Source: CAYJAD01 sp964371505
GTDB taxonomy: Bacteria; Desulfobacterota; Desulfovibrionia; Desulfovibrionales; Desulfovibrionaceae
NCBI GenBank assembly: GCA_964371505.1
Contig: CAYJNG010000134.1
Coordinates: forward strand, 1-5,470
Length of the DNA stretch: 5,470 nucleotides
Reading direction: 5' to 3'
The translations under genes were made by a program, and so were the position numbers. Position 1 is the first letter of the stretch; every line of letters starts with the position of its first letter. Positions 1 through 5,390 of this stretch are shown here, one piece after another. The notes under the pieces are model-generated. The model did not search any database, had not been told where the DNA came from, and worked only from the letters and a program-made list of their open reading frames with translations.

Positions 1-2
1 GT

Positions 3-107
3 ATGTGCTTAGCATAGTGAGCTCTGTGGATGTTGCAAAATGCAATTGGTGTCGATGAAATTGACACCAGCACTTTTGCAATATTTCCAGAGCTTACAAA
101 GCCGCAT
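3..107. repeat. Long imperfect inverted repeat (extended hairpin)
   Basis: The two arms fold back along almost their whole length around a GAA loop at 57-59. Reading outward: 47-56 pairs with 60-69 (one G-T pair); 41-43 with 70-72 after a 3-nt bulge; 33-40 (TTGCAAAA) with 74-81 (TTTTGCAA) after a one-base bulge at C73; 28-32 with 82-86, including G-T pairs; one T27/C87 mismatch; 17-26 with 88-97; then, past an internal loop, 3-10 with 99-107 with one bulged base. That is about 44 pairs by hand count. No T run follows the 3' arm on the plus strand, so it is not a classical intrinsic terminator in that direction. It lies 66 nt past the stop of the minus-strand glycosyltransferase and may continue left of the window. 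It could be a miniature element, a structured RNA, or a 3' end that protects or processes a transcript. The pairing is seen directly; the role is unknown. Confidence 0.7.
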
Positions 108-124
108 TTGACGACACTATCTAA

Positions 125-177
125 GTTAAGGCAAAAAAATATTTTTATATAAATTTTTTAGACTGTTTACGCTTAAC
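125..177. repeat. AT-rich inverted repeat at the glycosyltransferase 3' end
   Basis: A run of seven A (133-139) and a run of six T (154-159) can pair as an all-AT stem. Around A141 is a 12-bp AT palindrome (135-146). The flanks GTTAAGGC (125-132) and GCTTAAC (171-177) are an imperfect inverted pair, and the right one overlaps the glycosyltransferase stop codon. On the minus strand the last A/T part ends in seven T, so it could act as a weak terminator for the minus-strand genes, but it lacks the GC-rich stem expected of one. Confidence 0.35.
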
Positions 178-1138
178 GTCGTAGCCAGTTGGGCAAATGG
201 AAATAGCATTGCCCCAAAAAACGAAATGCTGAAGAAGGAAAAAAGGTTATGAAGAAAAAAGCCCCTTCCTTGGCGCGGCAGTATTGCCGCTGCGCATAGA
301 GTAAGCGCCTTGCTTGTTTGCCGTGACCAAGGCGCCAGAAGTTTACAGCTTCTTGAAATACAGCGCGCCTTCTAAGAGCATGGGTTGCTTTGGGGTAATG
401 CGTGGTAAAGTTTGGCACAAGTGTTTGTAGCTTTTGTAAAATGGCTTGTGTTTCCACAGGCCAGCGTTGCCATGCGTCATAGGTAAGGCTTTGCCCATGC
501 ACGCGGCGGTACGTAAGCACGCGATGTATATAGTCCGTTTGGCCTTGCAAGCTGAGGCGGTAAAAAAGATCTGCATCGGCGGCCATGTGCAAATTCGGGT
601 CAAAAAGTTGCGTCAACGTGTTGAGGGCGCTTTTACGTATCATAACTGAGGAGAGAGTCATCCATTGTCTTTGCACGAGCTCTTCAAATATATGACCGCG
701 TGCCGGTGGTGTTTTGTGGAAGATGCTGCCCATACTGCCCTTGGCATTGAAAAATTCCGTATCGGTGCAAATGCAGTTCATGTGGTTTTTTTGTTGTAGC
801 GTTTGCACTTGTAAGTAAAGCTTTTCTGGGTGCCATAGGTCATCGCAATCCAAAAAAGCTATATATTCACCACGAGCATGGTGAAGCGCCTTGTTTCTGG
901 CTTCGCCAAGGCATAGGGGCGTAGGGTGAGCTATCATCTTAAGCCTAGACGAGTTAAAAGAATTTTTTTGTTTGTACTCTTGTGCTATACTCAAGCTATG
1001 GTCTTGGCTGGCACTGTCAAAAAAAATAACTTCAAAGTGCGTGTAGGTTTGGGCAAATACAGAATCTAAAGACTGCTGCAAAGTAAGGGCAGCATTAGAG
1101 CAATTCATTATGATGGAAACAAGGGGCGTTGGCAGCAT
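173..1138 (-). CDS. Family 2 glycosyltransferase
   Basis: A 321-residue protein with a GT-A type catalytic domain of glycosyltransferase family 2. It should transfer a sugar from a nucleotide-sugar donor to a glycan, lipid or protein acceptor at the cytoplasmic face of the membrane. The N-terminal strand VSIIMN (7-12) and the FFDSASQD segment (39-46) form the usual nucleotide-binding start. GEARNKAL (78-85) and EYIAFLDCDDLW (91-102) are typical of the family, with the metal-binding D-x-D at D97-C98-D99. AADADLFYRL (186-195) supplies the later acidic pair, and YRRVHGQSLT (210-219) is the usual closing segment. There is no signal peptide; the aromatic patch at 294-309 may touch the membrane. 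The ATG at 1138 has no clear Shine-Dalgarno sequence, but no better start is in frame. It follows the 226-aa gene by 29 nt on the same strand, so an operon is likely. Family certain; acceptor and sugar unknown. Confidence 0.9.
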   Translation of the reverse strand: MLPTPLVSIIMNCSNAALTLQQSLDSVFAQTYTHFEVIFFDSASQDHSLSIAQEYKQKNSFNSSRLKMIAHPTPLCLGEARNKALHHARGEYIAFLDCDDLWHPEKLYLQVQTLQQKNHMNCICTDTEFFNAKGSMGSIFHKTPPARGHIFEELVQRQWMTLSSVMIRKSALNTLTQLFDPNLHMAADADLFYRLSLQGQTDYIHRVLTYRRVHGQSLTYDAWQRWPVETQAILQKLQTLVPNFTTHYPKATHALRRRAVFQEAVNFWRLGHGKQARRLLYAQRQYCRAKEGAFFFITFFPSSAFRFLGQCYFHLPNWLRR

Positions 1139-1167
1139 GGCTAGGAAGATGCACGAAAAAATGTGAT

Positions 1168-1848
1168 TTACACGCGCATATCAATGCCTATGGACCAACG
1201 ACTGGAAGGAAGCATGCTGGTGGTGGGGGTGGCTTTATCTGCCTGCACTTGATATGCTGCGGTGGCTCTTTGCGCGCTTACGCTAGAGCCCATGGCTAAA
1301 GAGGTGCTTTGCATATCATTTATATGCACAGACATGGGGCGACTGGAGTCTAAGTTACGCAGGCGCATGCCTTCATACGCACTGGCACCATTGCTTGGGG
1401 TAAAGGTGCGTGTTTGCAGATTGTCTTGTACATGCAATTGCCCTGCATATAAGGCAGCCACCGAGGCGCCATCAGGTGTGGCGCTTAAGGGAACGCGGCG
1501 TAATTCTTCTGCGGTGGGCGCCTTAACATCTTTTTCTTCACTGCTTTGGGCCCTTGGGCGGCCTAGGGCATCGTAAGAAGCTGTGTAGGCGTCGTGAAAT
1601 TCGCGCTCTGTTTGGGTAGTATCGCTGTGAAAGACGGCATCGCTTTGTTGCAATACCTTGGCTTTTTGTAAGGCCTCGGCACTAAAGGAAAAGGCATCAG
1701 CCACCACCGAGTCAAAATTTGACCCTTGGCTTGCATCGCGCCGCCTTTGCCCTTGTTCATTCTCCTGCCCGCCGCTGTGAACATCGAGGGAAAAATCAAA
1801 AGGGGAAATGCCGGAAGCAGTATCTATATAGCCGGAAATGCCGTCCAT
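1168..1848 (-). CDS. Hypothetical protein, Ser/Ala-rich, soluble
   Basis: I do not recognise this 226-residue protein. It has no cysteine, no signal peptide and no membrane segment, and is rich in Ser, Ala, Thr and Gln with many polar stretches, so parts are probably disordered. The segment at 45-65, with FDSVVADAFSFSAEALQKAK, looks helical and amphipathic and is the most likely folded part. A charged stretch follows at 102-118. The last quarter has an Ala/Gln-rich helix (about 192-205) and ends in a short hydrophobic-basic tail, IGIDMRV. The start ATG at 1848 has AGG-type pairing about 6 nt upstream (minus strand, 1855-1857), and a good promoter lies 40-68 nt upstream, which supports a real gene over the 104-codon plus-strand frame inside it. 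It is the first gene of a probable pair with the glycosyltransferase. Function unknown; a structural or surface-associated role is only a guess. Confidence 0.75.
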   Translation of the reverse strand: MDGISGYIDTASGISPFDFSLDVHSGGQENEQGQRRRDASQGSNFDSVVADAFSFSAEALQKAKVLQQSDAVFHSDTTQTEREFHDAYTASYDALGRPRAQSSEEKDVKAPTAEELRRVPLSATPDGASVAALYAGQLHVQDNLQTRTFTPSNGASAYEGMRLRNLDSSRPMSVHINDMQSTSLAMGSSVSAQRATAAYQVQADKATPTTSMLPSSRWSIGIDMRV

Positions 1849-1866
1849 GGAATACCTATCCTTATT

Positions 1867-1884
1867 TTATGCATAGTCGCATAA
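1867..1884. promoter_or_regulatory. Operator-like dyad TTATGC-N6-GCATAA
   Basis: TTATGC (1867-1872) and GCATAA (1879-1884) are a perfect 6-bp inverted repeat separated by six bases. It sits between the predicted -10 box (1888-1893) and the ribosome binding site of the minus-strand 226-aa gene, covering the expected transcription start. That position suits a repressor operator or a 5' mRNA hairpin. The symmetry is seen; the binding role is inferred. Confidence 0.4.
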
Positions 1885-1887
1885 CTT

Positions 1888-1916
1888 AATATAAAACTTC
1901 TTTAGGCACTTGTCTA
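1888..1916 (-). promoter_or_regulatory. Sigma70-type promoter for the minus-strand pair
   Basis: On the minus strand, TAGACA (1911-1916) and TATATT (1888-1893) are separated by 17 nt. Each box matches the sigma70 consensus at five of six positions. Transcription would start near 1881, giving a leader of about 33 nt before the ATG at 1848. This is the best promoter match in the window. Confidence 0.6.
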
Positions 1917-2010
1917 GTGTTTGCCATGAAGCCTCTGTGCAAAAAACGCGATCCGCCTGTTGCAAAAGTCTGCTCCACTAAAAAAACACGGATGAAATAG
2001 TACTTTCCCA

Positions 2011-2034
2011 CAGGTTACTTTTTTCAGTAGCCTG
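2011..2034. repeat. 9-bp stem-loop in the divergent intergenic region
   Basis: CAGGTTACT (2011-2019) pairs with AGTAGCCTG (2026-2034) with one G-T pair, around the loop TTTTTC. No T run follows on the plus strand, and on the minus strand no T run follows the stem either, so it is not an obvious terminator. It lies upstream of the predicted promoter of the PHP phosphatase gene. Confidence 0.45.
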
Positions 2035-2049
2035 CTAGGCGCAAAGCCC

Positions 2050-2078
2050 TTTACAAGAGAGCAAGGCCTCTATACAGT
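2050..2078 (+). promoter_or_regulatory. Possible sigma70 promoter for the phosphatase operon
   Basis: TTTACA (2050-2055) matches the -35 consensus at five of six positions. It is followed after 17 nt by TACAGT (2073-2078), which matches the -10 box at four of six. A start near 2085 would give a leader of about 27 nt. The weak -10 box makes this tentative. Confidence 0.35.
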
Positions 2079-2082
2079 GATT

Positions 2083-2095
2083 GCGTATTTTACGC
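2083..2095. promoter_or_regulatory. Short perfect dyad before the phosphatase RBS
   Basis: GCGTA (2083-2087) and TACGC (2091-2095) form a perfect inverted repeat around TTT. The dyad ends 7 nt before the GGGGG ribosome binding site at 2103-2107 and covers the predicted transcription start. It could be a half-length operator or a small hairpin at the 5' end of the mRNA. Five base pairs is short enough for chance. Confidence 0.25.
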
Positions 2096-2111
2096 TATTT
2101 TAGGGGGCAAA

Positions 2112-2930
2112 ATGATTACAGCTGATTTACACACACATACGTTATATTCACACGGGCAAGACACACCTGCAGCCATGTGGGAATCTGCACAAAAAAAAGG
2201 CATTACGCTCATGGGCTTTTCCGAGCATTCGCCGCGCCCCACCAATTATACCTATAGTAATGAATACCGTGAAAAGCTTATGCGCTCTTTTCCGCAATAT
2301 GTGGCGGAAGTGCAAGAGCTTAAACGCCAATTCCCAGGGCAAGTGCTGCTGGGTATAGAAATGGACTGGATGGAAAAGGAAGAAGCCTTCATTAAGGAAG
2401 CTCTCAGCGCCTATGACTTTGACTATACCATTGGTTCCGTGCACTTTTTAGATACATGGGGCTATGATGACCTTTCTTCTGATTGGATGAGCTTAAAGAA
2501 GGGCCATTGTAATGAGCATTATGTGCACTATTTTAAAACGCTGCGCCGCATGGCTGAAAGCGGCCTTTTTAATATTGCTGCACATTTAGACCTTATTAAA
2601 ATTTTCTCCATAGATACGTTCAATGCTTGGATTCAAGAACGTGACTCTTTGCTCTTGGTGGCAGAGGCTTTGCAAGCCATGATGCTTAACGGCATGGCGC
2701 TGGAAATTTCTTCGGCGGGCCTGCGCAAAATGTGTAAGGAAATTTACCCTTGTCCGCATATTATGGCCTTGGCTAAAGAGCTGCATTTACCCATTGCTTT
2801 TGCTTCCGATGCGCACAATGTGCACGATGTGGCAGCGGATTTTGATAAGCTAGAGGCTTATGCTCGTGCTTATGGGTATGAGCATAGTGTCTATTTTTGT
2901 AAGAACAAGATGTATAAGCTTCCCTTTTAG
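2112..2930 (+). CDS. PHP-domain histidinol-phosphatase-like phosphoesterase
   Basis: A 272-residue PHP-superfamily metal-dependent phosphoesterase of the HisJ/HisK type. In known members the reaction is hydrolysis of L-histidinol phosphate to histidinol in histidine biosynthesis, in the cytoplasm. All metal-site motifs are visible: DLHTHT (H7, H9), FSEHSPRP (E38, H39), GIEMDW (E83), IGSVHFLD (H111), IAAHLDLIK (H158) and FASDAHN (D233, H235). MALEISSAGLRK (195-206) is the segment that HisJ-type enzymes share. The length is normal for the family and nothing is missing. The start ATG has a strong AGGGGG box 4 nt upstream (2102-2107). It is followed after 8 nt by the tandem ATPase gene, so the two are probably co-transcribed. 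No other his gene is in view, so action on another small phosphate monoester remains possible; I leave the symbol blank. Confidence 0.88.
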   Translation: MITADLHTHTLYSHGQDTPAAMWESAQKKGITLMGFSEHSPRPTNYTYSNEYREKLMRSFPQYVAEVQELKRQFPGQVLLGIEMDWMEKEEAFIKEALSAYDFDYTIGSVHFLDTWGYDDLSSDWMSLKKGHCNEHYVHYFKTLRRMAESGLFNIAAHLDLIKIFSIDTFNAWIQERDSLLLVAEALQAMMLNGMALEISSAGLRKMCKEIYPCPHIMALAKELHLPIAFASDAHNVHDVAADFDKLEAYARAYGYEHSVYFCKNKMYKLPF

Positions 2931-2938
2931 GGCGTATC

Positions 2939-4471
2939 GTGGAAAAAAAACTTATTTTTCTACAAAATGCCACTGTCACTGTGAAGGATGGTGCGCACAA
3001 AAGGCGCATTTTAAAGGGTGTAGACTTTACCCTTCATAAAGATGAGCATTGCGCCATTTTGGGTTCCAACGGGGCAGGTAAGTCTACCTTACTAAAACTT
3101 TTGCGCGGGGAAATTTGGCCCGATGCGCAGCAAAGCCACGAGTCCGCTCCCGTGACGTGGTATTGTAATGGTAAAGCTGAAACCTCACGTATTATGGCTA
3201 AGCGCATGACGGGTCTTGTGTCTGCCGCCAAACAAGAGCGCTATGTGCGCCATGAATGGCGCTTAAGCGGAGAGGATATTTTGCTCACGGCCTTTTCTGA
3301 CGGTGAGCTTTTATTTTTCATCCCTGAGCAAAAGCAAAGAGATGCAGCGCGAGCCATGGCGGAAAAGCTACGCTGCACACATCTTTTACATCAAGAAGCC
3401 TGTACTTTATCACAAGGGCAATTACGCTTGCTCATGCTAGGGCGGGTGCTATTGCGCGCTCCGCAAGTGCTGTTGCTGGACGAGTACCTAGAAGGCTTAG
3501 ACGCTGCTGCGCGTGAGCTTATGCTTAAAGTTTTAAAGGATTGCGGCGCCACTGTGGTTTTCACGGGCCATAGGGCGGCGAGCATACCCCCTTGGGTGAA
3601 GAAAATATACACCATGGAAAATGGTGCGCTGACGCCGCATGCACCAAAGCAAGAAAATCTTTCCACTTTTTTCACGCAGAGCAAGGATTGCCCCTCTTCA
3701 TGTGAGCAGGCTTTACGCCCAGCGCAAGAGCAGAAGGGGAGCGGTCATGGCGCCCCTGTGGAATTGCCCTTCGATGCCCAGCAGGAAGCTAAGCATATTA
3801 TTGTGAATCAGGCCACGGTGTACGTGGAGCGAAAAGCCCTTTTGCACGACATTAACTGGCAATGGCGTAAGGGTGAGCATTGGTTTTTACACGGGGCCAA
3901 TGGGGCGGGAAAATCTACATTTTTGCGCTTGCTGGCTGGAGATGAGCACCCAGCCCTTGGCGGAAGTGTGAAACATTATTCCTTAAAAAATAAAAATATG
4001 CCTGAGCATTTACGTGACCGCGTAAGTCTTAGCCGCGTGGTGCGCCTTGTGAGCGATAAAGAGCAAATGACCTATGCGTATGATGTCACAGGTCTTGAGC
4101 TGGTGCTCAGTGGCCTTGACCATGTACAGGGGCTGTACCGTGAGTATTCGCAAGCTGAGCAGGACGCCGCAAGAAGTATGCTGCAAAAATTCTCCTTAGA
4201 GGCATTAGAGGCGCGGCTCACCAGCGCTTGCTCCACAGGGCAAATGCGCCGCTTGTTGCTTGCTCGTGCTTTCATGGGGGAGCCGGAAATTTTGTTGCTA
4301 GACGAGCCTTTTTCTGGCCTTGATGCTGAGTCATATATACATATGCGCCATATGTTAGAAAGCATGAGCGAAGAGGTGAGCTTATTATTAGTCTCGCATT
4401 ATGAAGAAGATAGGCTTTCGTGTATAAATAGTGACGCCATCATGGATGCGGGGCGTTTGCGGGTGGAGTAA
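2939..4471 (+). CDS. Tandem ABC ATPase, ModF/PhrA-like
   Basis: A 510-residue cytoplasmic protein made of two fused ABC nucleotide-binding domains and no membrane segment. Domain 1 (about 5-235): Walker A GSNGAGKST (42-50), signature LSQGQ (157-161), Walker B VLLLDEYLEGLD (177-188, catalytic E182), switch H211. A polar linker spans about 236-284. Domain 2 (about 285-510): Walker A GANGAGKST (319-327), a degenerate signature CSTGQ (431-435), Walker B ILLLDEPFSGLD (451-462, E456), switch H487. The layout and segments such as GLVSAAKQERYVRHEW (92-107) match ModF/PhrA proteins, linked in E. coli to molybdate transport genes. The signatures differ from the LSGGE of translation factors of the ABC-F class. 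The start is GTG, with AGGG (2929-2932) 6 nt upstream overlapping the previous stop; the next ATG would remove Walker A. No permease gene is adjacent, so the substrate or partner is unknown. Confidence 0.87.
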   Translation: MEKKLIFLQNATVTVKDGAHKRRILKGVDFTLHKDEHCAILGSNGAGKSTLLKLLRGEIWPDAQQSHESAPVTWYCNGKAETSRIMAKRMTGLVSAAKQERYVRHEWRLSGEDILLTAFSDGELLFFIPEQKQRDAARAMAEKLRCTHLLHQEACTLSQGQLRLLMLGRVLLRAPQVLLLDEYLEGLDAAARELMLKVLKDCGATVVFTGHRAASIPPWVKKIYTMENGALTPHAPKQENLSTFFTQSKDCPSSCEQALRPAQEQKGSGHGAPVELPFDAQQEAKHIIVNQATVYVERKALLHDINWQWRKGEHWFLHGANGAGKSTFLRLLAGDEHPALGGSVKHYSLKNKNMPEHLRDRVSLSRVVRLVSDKEQMTYAYDVTGLELVLSGLDHVQGLYREYSQAEQDAARSMLQKFSLEALEARLTSACSTGQMRRLLLARAFMGEPEILLLDEPFSGLDAESYIHMRHMLESMSEEVSLLLVSHYEEDRLSCINSDAIMDAGRLRVE

Positions 4472-4482
4472 GAGGCATGTAA

Positions 4483-4517
4483 GTTTATCACAGCTAAAGT
4501 GCGCTTTGTCTATAAAC
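4483..4517 (+). other. Stem-loop after the ABC ATPase stop codon
   Basis: GTTTAT (4483-4488) pairs with ATAAAC (4512-4517), and inside it AAAG (4496-4499) pairs with CTTT (4504-4507) around TGCG. It begins 11 nt after the stop codon at 4469-4471, where an operon-ending hairpin might lie, but no T run follows. It is at most a weak terminator or a 3'-end stabiliser. Confidence 0.3.
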
Positions 4518-4520
4518 ACC

Positions 4521-4550
4521 TTGACTTGCCATCATATAATGGCCTATTAA
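4521..4550 (+). promoter_or_regulatory. Sigma70-type promoter upstream of the RsbRD-N gene
   Basis: TTGACT (4521-4526, five of six matches) is followed after 18 nt by TATTAA (4545-4550, four of six). A perfect TATAAT at 4535-4540 lies between them, but it is only 8 nt from TTGACT and has no good -35 of its own, so it may be a decoy or a second weak promoter. A start near 4557 would give a leader of about 230 nt before the ATG at 4790, and that leader holds the hairpins and short ORFs described separately. Confidence 0.5.
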
Positions 4551-4637
4551 CAGAAAAAGTTTTCACATTTTACGCCATATGGCTTAAGATTTTTTTGGGC
4601 TTATGATGAGCGTTTTTATGAAAAAAAGCTGTAATAA

Positions 4638-4757
4638 TTATCTTTTTCCAAGCTGCTCTTGAGGAATTTTTTCTTCAAGGGTGGCCTCTTGCCATGTGCT
4701 TTGGAGAAAAAGCTCATGGGTGAGCACGCCGCCGATAAAAAGAGAAAGTGGCCCCTA
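4638..4757 (-). other. Open minus-strand frame with coding-like residues, no ATG
   Basis: Between an in-frame TAG (4755-4757) and a TAA (4638-4640), the minus strand is open for 38 codons. The peptide is hydrophobic first (PLSLFIGGVL) and then amphipathic and charged (WQEATLEEKIPQEQLGKR). The composition looks more like a real protein C-terminus than random spacer, but there is no ATG and no ribosome binding site before the only GTG. It may be the decayed end of a lost gene or chance. Low confidence. Confidence 0.15.
4658..4679 (+). other. 9-bp hairpin in the RsbRD-N leader
   Basis: CTTGAGGAA (4658-4666) pairs with TTCTTCAAG (4671-4679) around a TTTT loop, with one G-T pair. No T run follows (the next bases are GGTGG), so it is not an intrinsic terminator. 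It overlaps the stop of a 19-codon frame (4603-4662) and lies 24 nt before the GGAG box of the next short ORF, so it could influence ribosome access there. Confidence 0.45.
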
Positions 4758-4778
4758 ATCATAACAACCGTAGTTTAA
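4716..4778 (+). CDS. Possible 20-aa leader peptide upstream of the RsbRD-N gene
   Basis: An ATG at 4716 with a good GGAG box (4703-4706) 9 nt upstream opens a 20-codon frame encoding MGEHAADKKRKWPLIITTVV. Its TAA (4776-4778) overlaps the AAGG (4777-4780) that serves the RsbRD-N start at 4790. That arrangement would allow translational coupling: a ribosome finishing the short peptide lands on the downstream ribosome binding site. The basic KKRKW followed by a hydrophobic tail resembles the beginning of a membrane anchor that stops early, so a truncated gene start is an alternative. The GCTCA/TGAGC hairpin (4712-4725) covers its start codon. The frame and ribosome binding site are seen; translation is inferred. 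Confidence 0.3.
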   Translation: MGEHAADKKRKWPLIITTVV

Positions 4779-4780
4779 GG
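4777..4780 (+). promoter_or_regulatory. Ribosome binding site that decides the RsbRD-N start
   Basis: AAGG lies 9 nt before the ATG at 4790. The in-frame GTG at 4748 would add 14 residues (MAPNHNNRSLRHTI) but has no convincing ribosome binding site, and the extra residues do not look like part of the domain. The ATG start is therefore preferred. Confidence 0.55.
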
Positions 4781-4789
4781 CACACCATT

Positions 4790-5317
4790 ATGGATATTTT
4801 GAATATATTTCGCCCCAAAAAAGAAGAAGTTACCAAGAAGTGGATAGAGTCTGTCTATGCTAGCTATCCCTTGGATACCACAGGTTTTTTACGCACCAAG
4901 AAGGATGATTTTTGTAATCCAGTGGGCGAAATAACCACCACCATGGCCCATTTTCTTTTTGACGCCGCCGCTGGTGAGCATGTGCTTGAGCTTAAATTGC
5001 GCGACGCCTTGGAGCGCTTTGTAAAACTGCGCTCTGTGCAAGATTTTACTCCCTCTCGTGGCCTTGGTGTCATGTTTATTTTTAAACAATTTTTCCGCGA
5101 AGCTTTTTTAGAGGAGTGCATAGCTCAGAAGGTACTTAAAGAGTATTTGGAATGCGAATCTCGCATAGATACTTTAAGTCTTATGGCCTTTGACATGTAC
5201 GTGGCCTCGCGTGAAACCCTAGCCGAAAACCGTATTAGCGAAATTCGCAATGCGCATTCGCAAATTGTACGCATGGCGCAGCGCCAAGGGATTATTCCCG
5301 ACGGCATGACGCTTTAA
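4790..5317 (+). CDS. RsbRD N-terminal-domain protein (likely dsr-linked)
   Basis: A 175-residue, all-helical cytoplasmic protein that matches the RsbRD N-terminal domain (RsbT co-antagonist family, named from Bacillus stressosome proteins). The diagnostic segments are KKEEVTKKWIESVYASYP (10-27), FCNPVGEITTTMAHFLFD (41-58) and LRSVQDFTPSRGLGVMFIFKQ (80-100). The C-terminal helix (about 120-165) is amphipathic and could pair with a partner. There is no STAS domain, so this is not a full stressosome protein. In Desulfovibrio genomes, as I recall, a protein of this type precedes dsrM of the DsrMKJOP complex; here it is followed by a structured leader and a ribosome binding site at the window edge. 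That suggests a regulatory or accessory role for that operon, but this is inference. The start at the ATG is chosen over the GTG at 4748, which lacks a good ribosome binding site. Confidence 0.8.
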   Translation: MDILNIFRPKKEEVTKKWIESVYASYPLDTTGFLRTKKDDFCNPVGEITTTMAHFLFDAAAGEHVLELKLRDALERFVKLRSVQDFTPSRGLGVMFIFKQFFREAFLEECIAQKVLKEYLECESRIDTLSLMAFDMYVASRETLAENRISEIRNAHSQIVRMAQRQGIIPDGMTL

Positions 5318-5321
5318 TATA

Positions 5322-5338
5322 GCATTGCTTGGCAATGC
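5322..5338 (+). other. Perfect 7-bp hairpin after the RsbRD-N stop
   Basis: GCATTGC (5322-5328) and GCAATGC (5332-5338) are perfect inverted arms around a TTG loop, starting 4 nt after the stop codon. Only four T follow, a few bases on (5344-5347). It could be a weak terminator or an mRNA processing or stability element between cistrons. Confidence 0.45.
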
Positions 5339-5347
5339 ATGCGTTTT

Positions 5348-5376
5348 CACCCTTATTCTTTGTGCAAAGAGGGGTG
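5348..5376 (+). other. Two-part stem-loop in the leader of the next gene
   Basis: CACCC (5348-5352) pairs with GGGTG (5372-5376), and inside it TCTTTG (5357-5362) pairs with CAAAGA (5365-5370); an internal loop separates the two stems. The inner arms meet with only TG between them, so the last G-C pair would open to give a 4-nt loop. Part of a run of four hairpins in this spacer. Confidence 0.45.
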
Positions 5377-5390
5377 TACTTCGTGTTGGA

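Noticed and set aside
125..177. GTTAAGG and GCTTAAC resemble integron attC core sites.
   Set aside because: They occur in the wrong order relative to each other, the first does not fit GTTRRRY at its last base, and there is no cassette structure or integrase nearby.
1262..1576. Plus-strand 104-codon open frame.
   Set aside because: It lies wholly inside the minus-strand 226-aa gene, which is longer and has a promoter and a ribosome binding site. The plus frame's peptide looks like an antisense shadow.
31..1968. The 10-mer TGTTGCAAAA occurs at 31-40 and 1959-1968.
   Set aside because: Two copies of a short A-rich word with no shared flanks are within chance and do not define a repeat family.
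4535..4540. Perfect TATAAT as the main -10 box.
   Set aside because: No acceptable -35 lies 16-18 nt upstream, whereas TTGACT with TATTAA has an 18-nt spacer. It is kept only as a possible second weak promoter.
4547..4552. TTAACA as a Rex redox-repressor half-site on the promoter.
   Set aside because: The expected partner TTGTTAA is absent four bases upstream, so only one arm of the known palindrome is present.
4748..4789. GTG at 4748 as the start of the RsbRD-N gene.
   Set aside because: It lacks a clear ribosome binding site, and the 14 added residues do not resemble the family N-terminus; the ATG at 4790 has AAGG at 9 nt.
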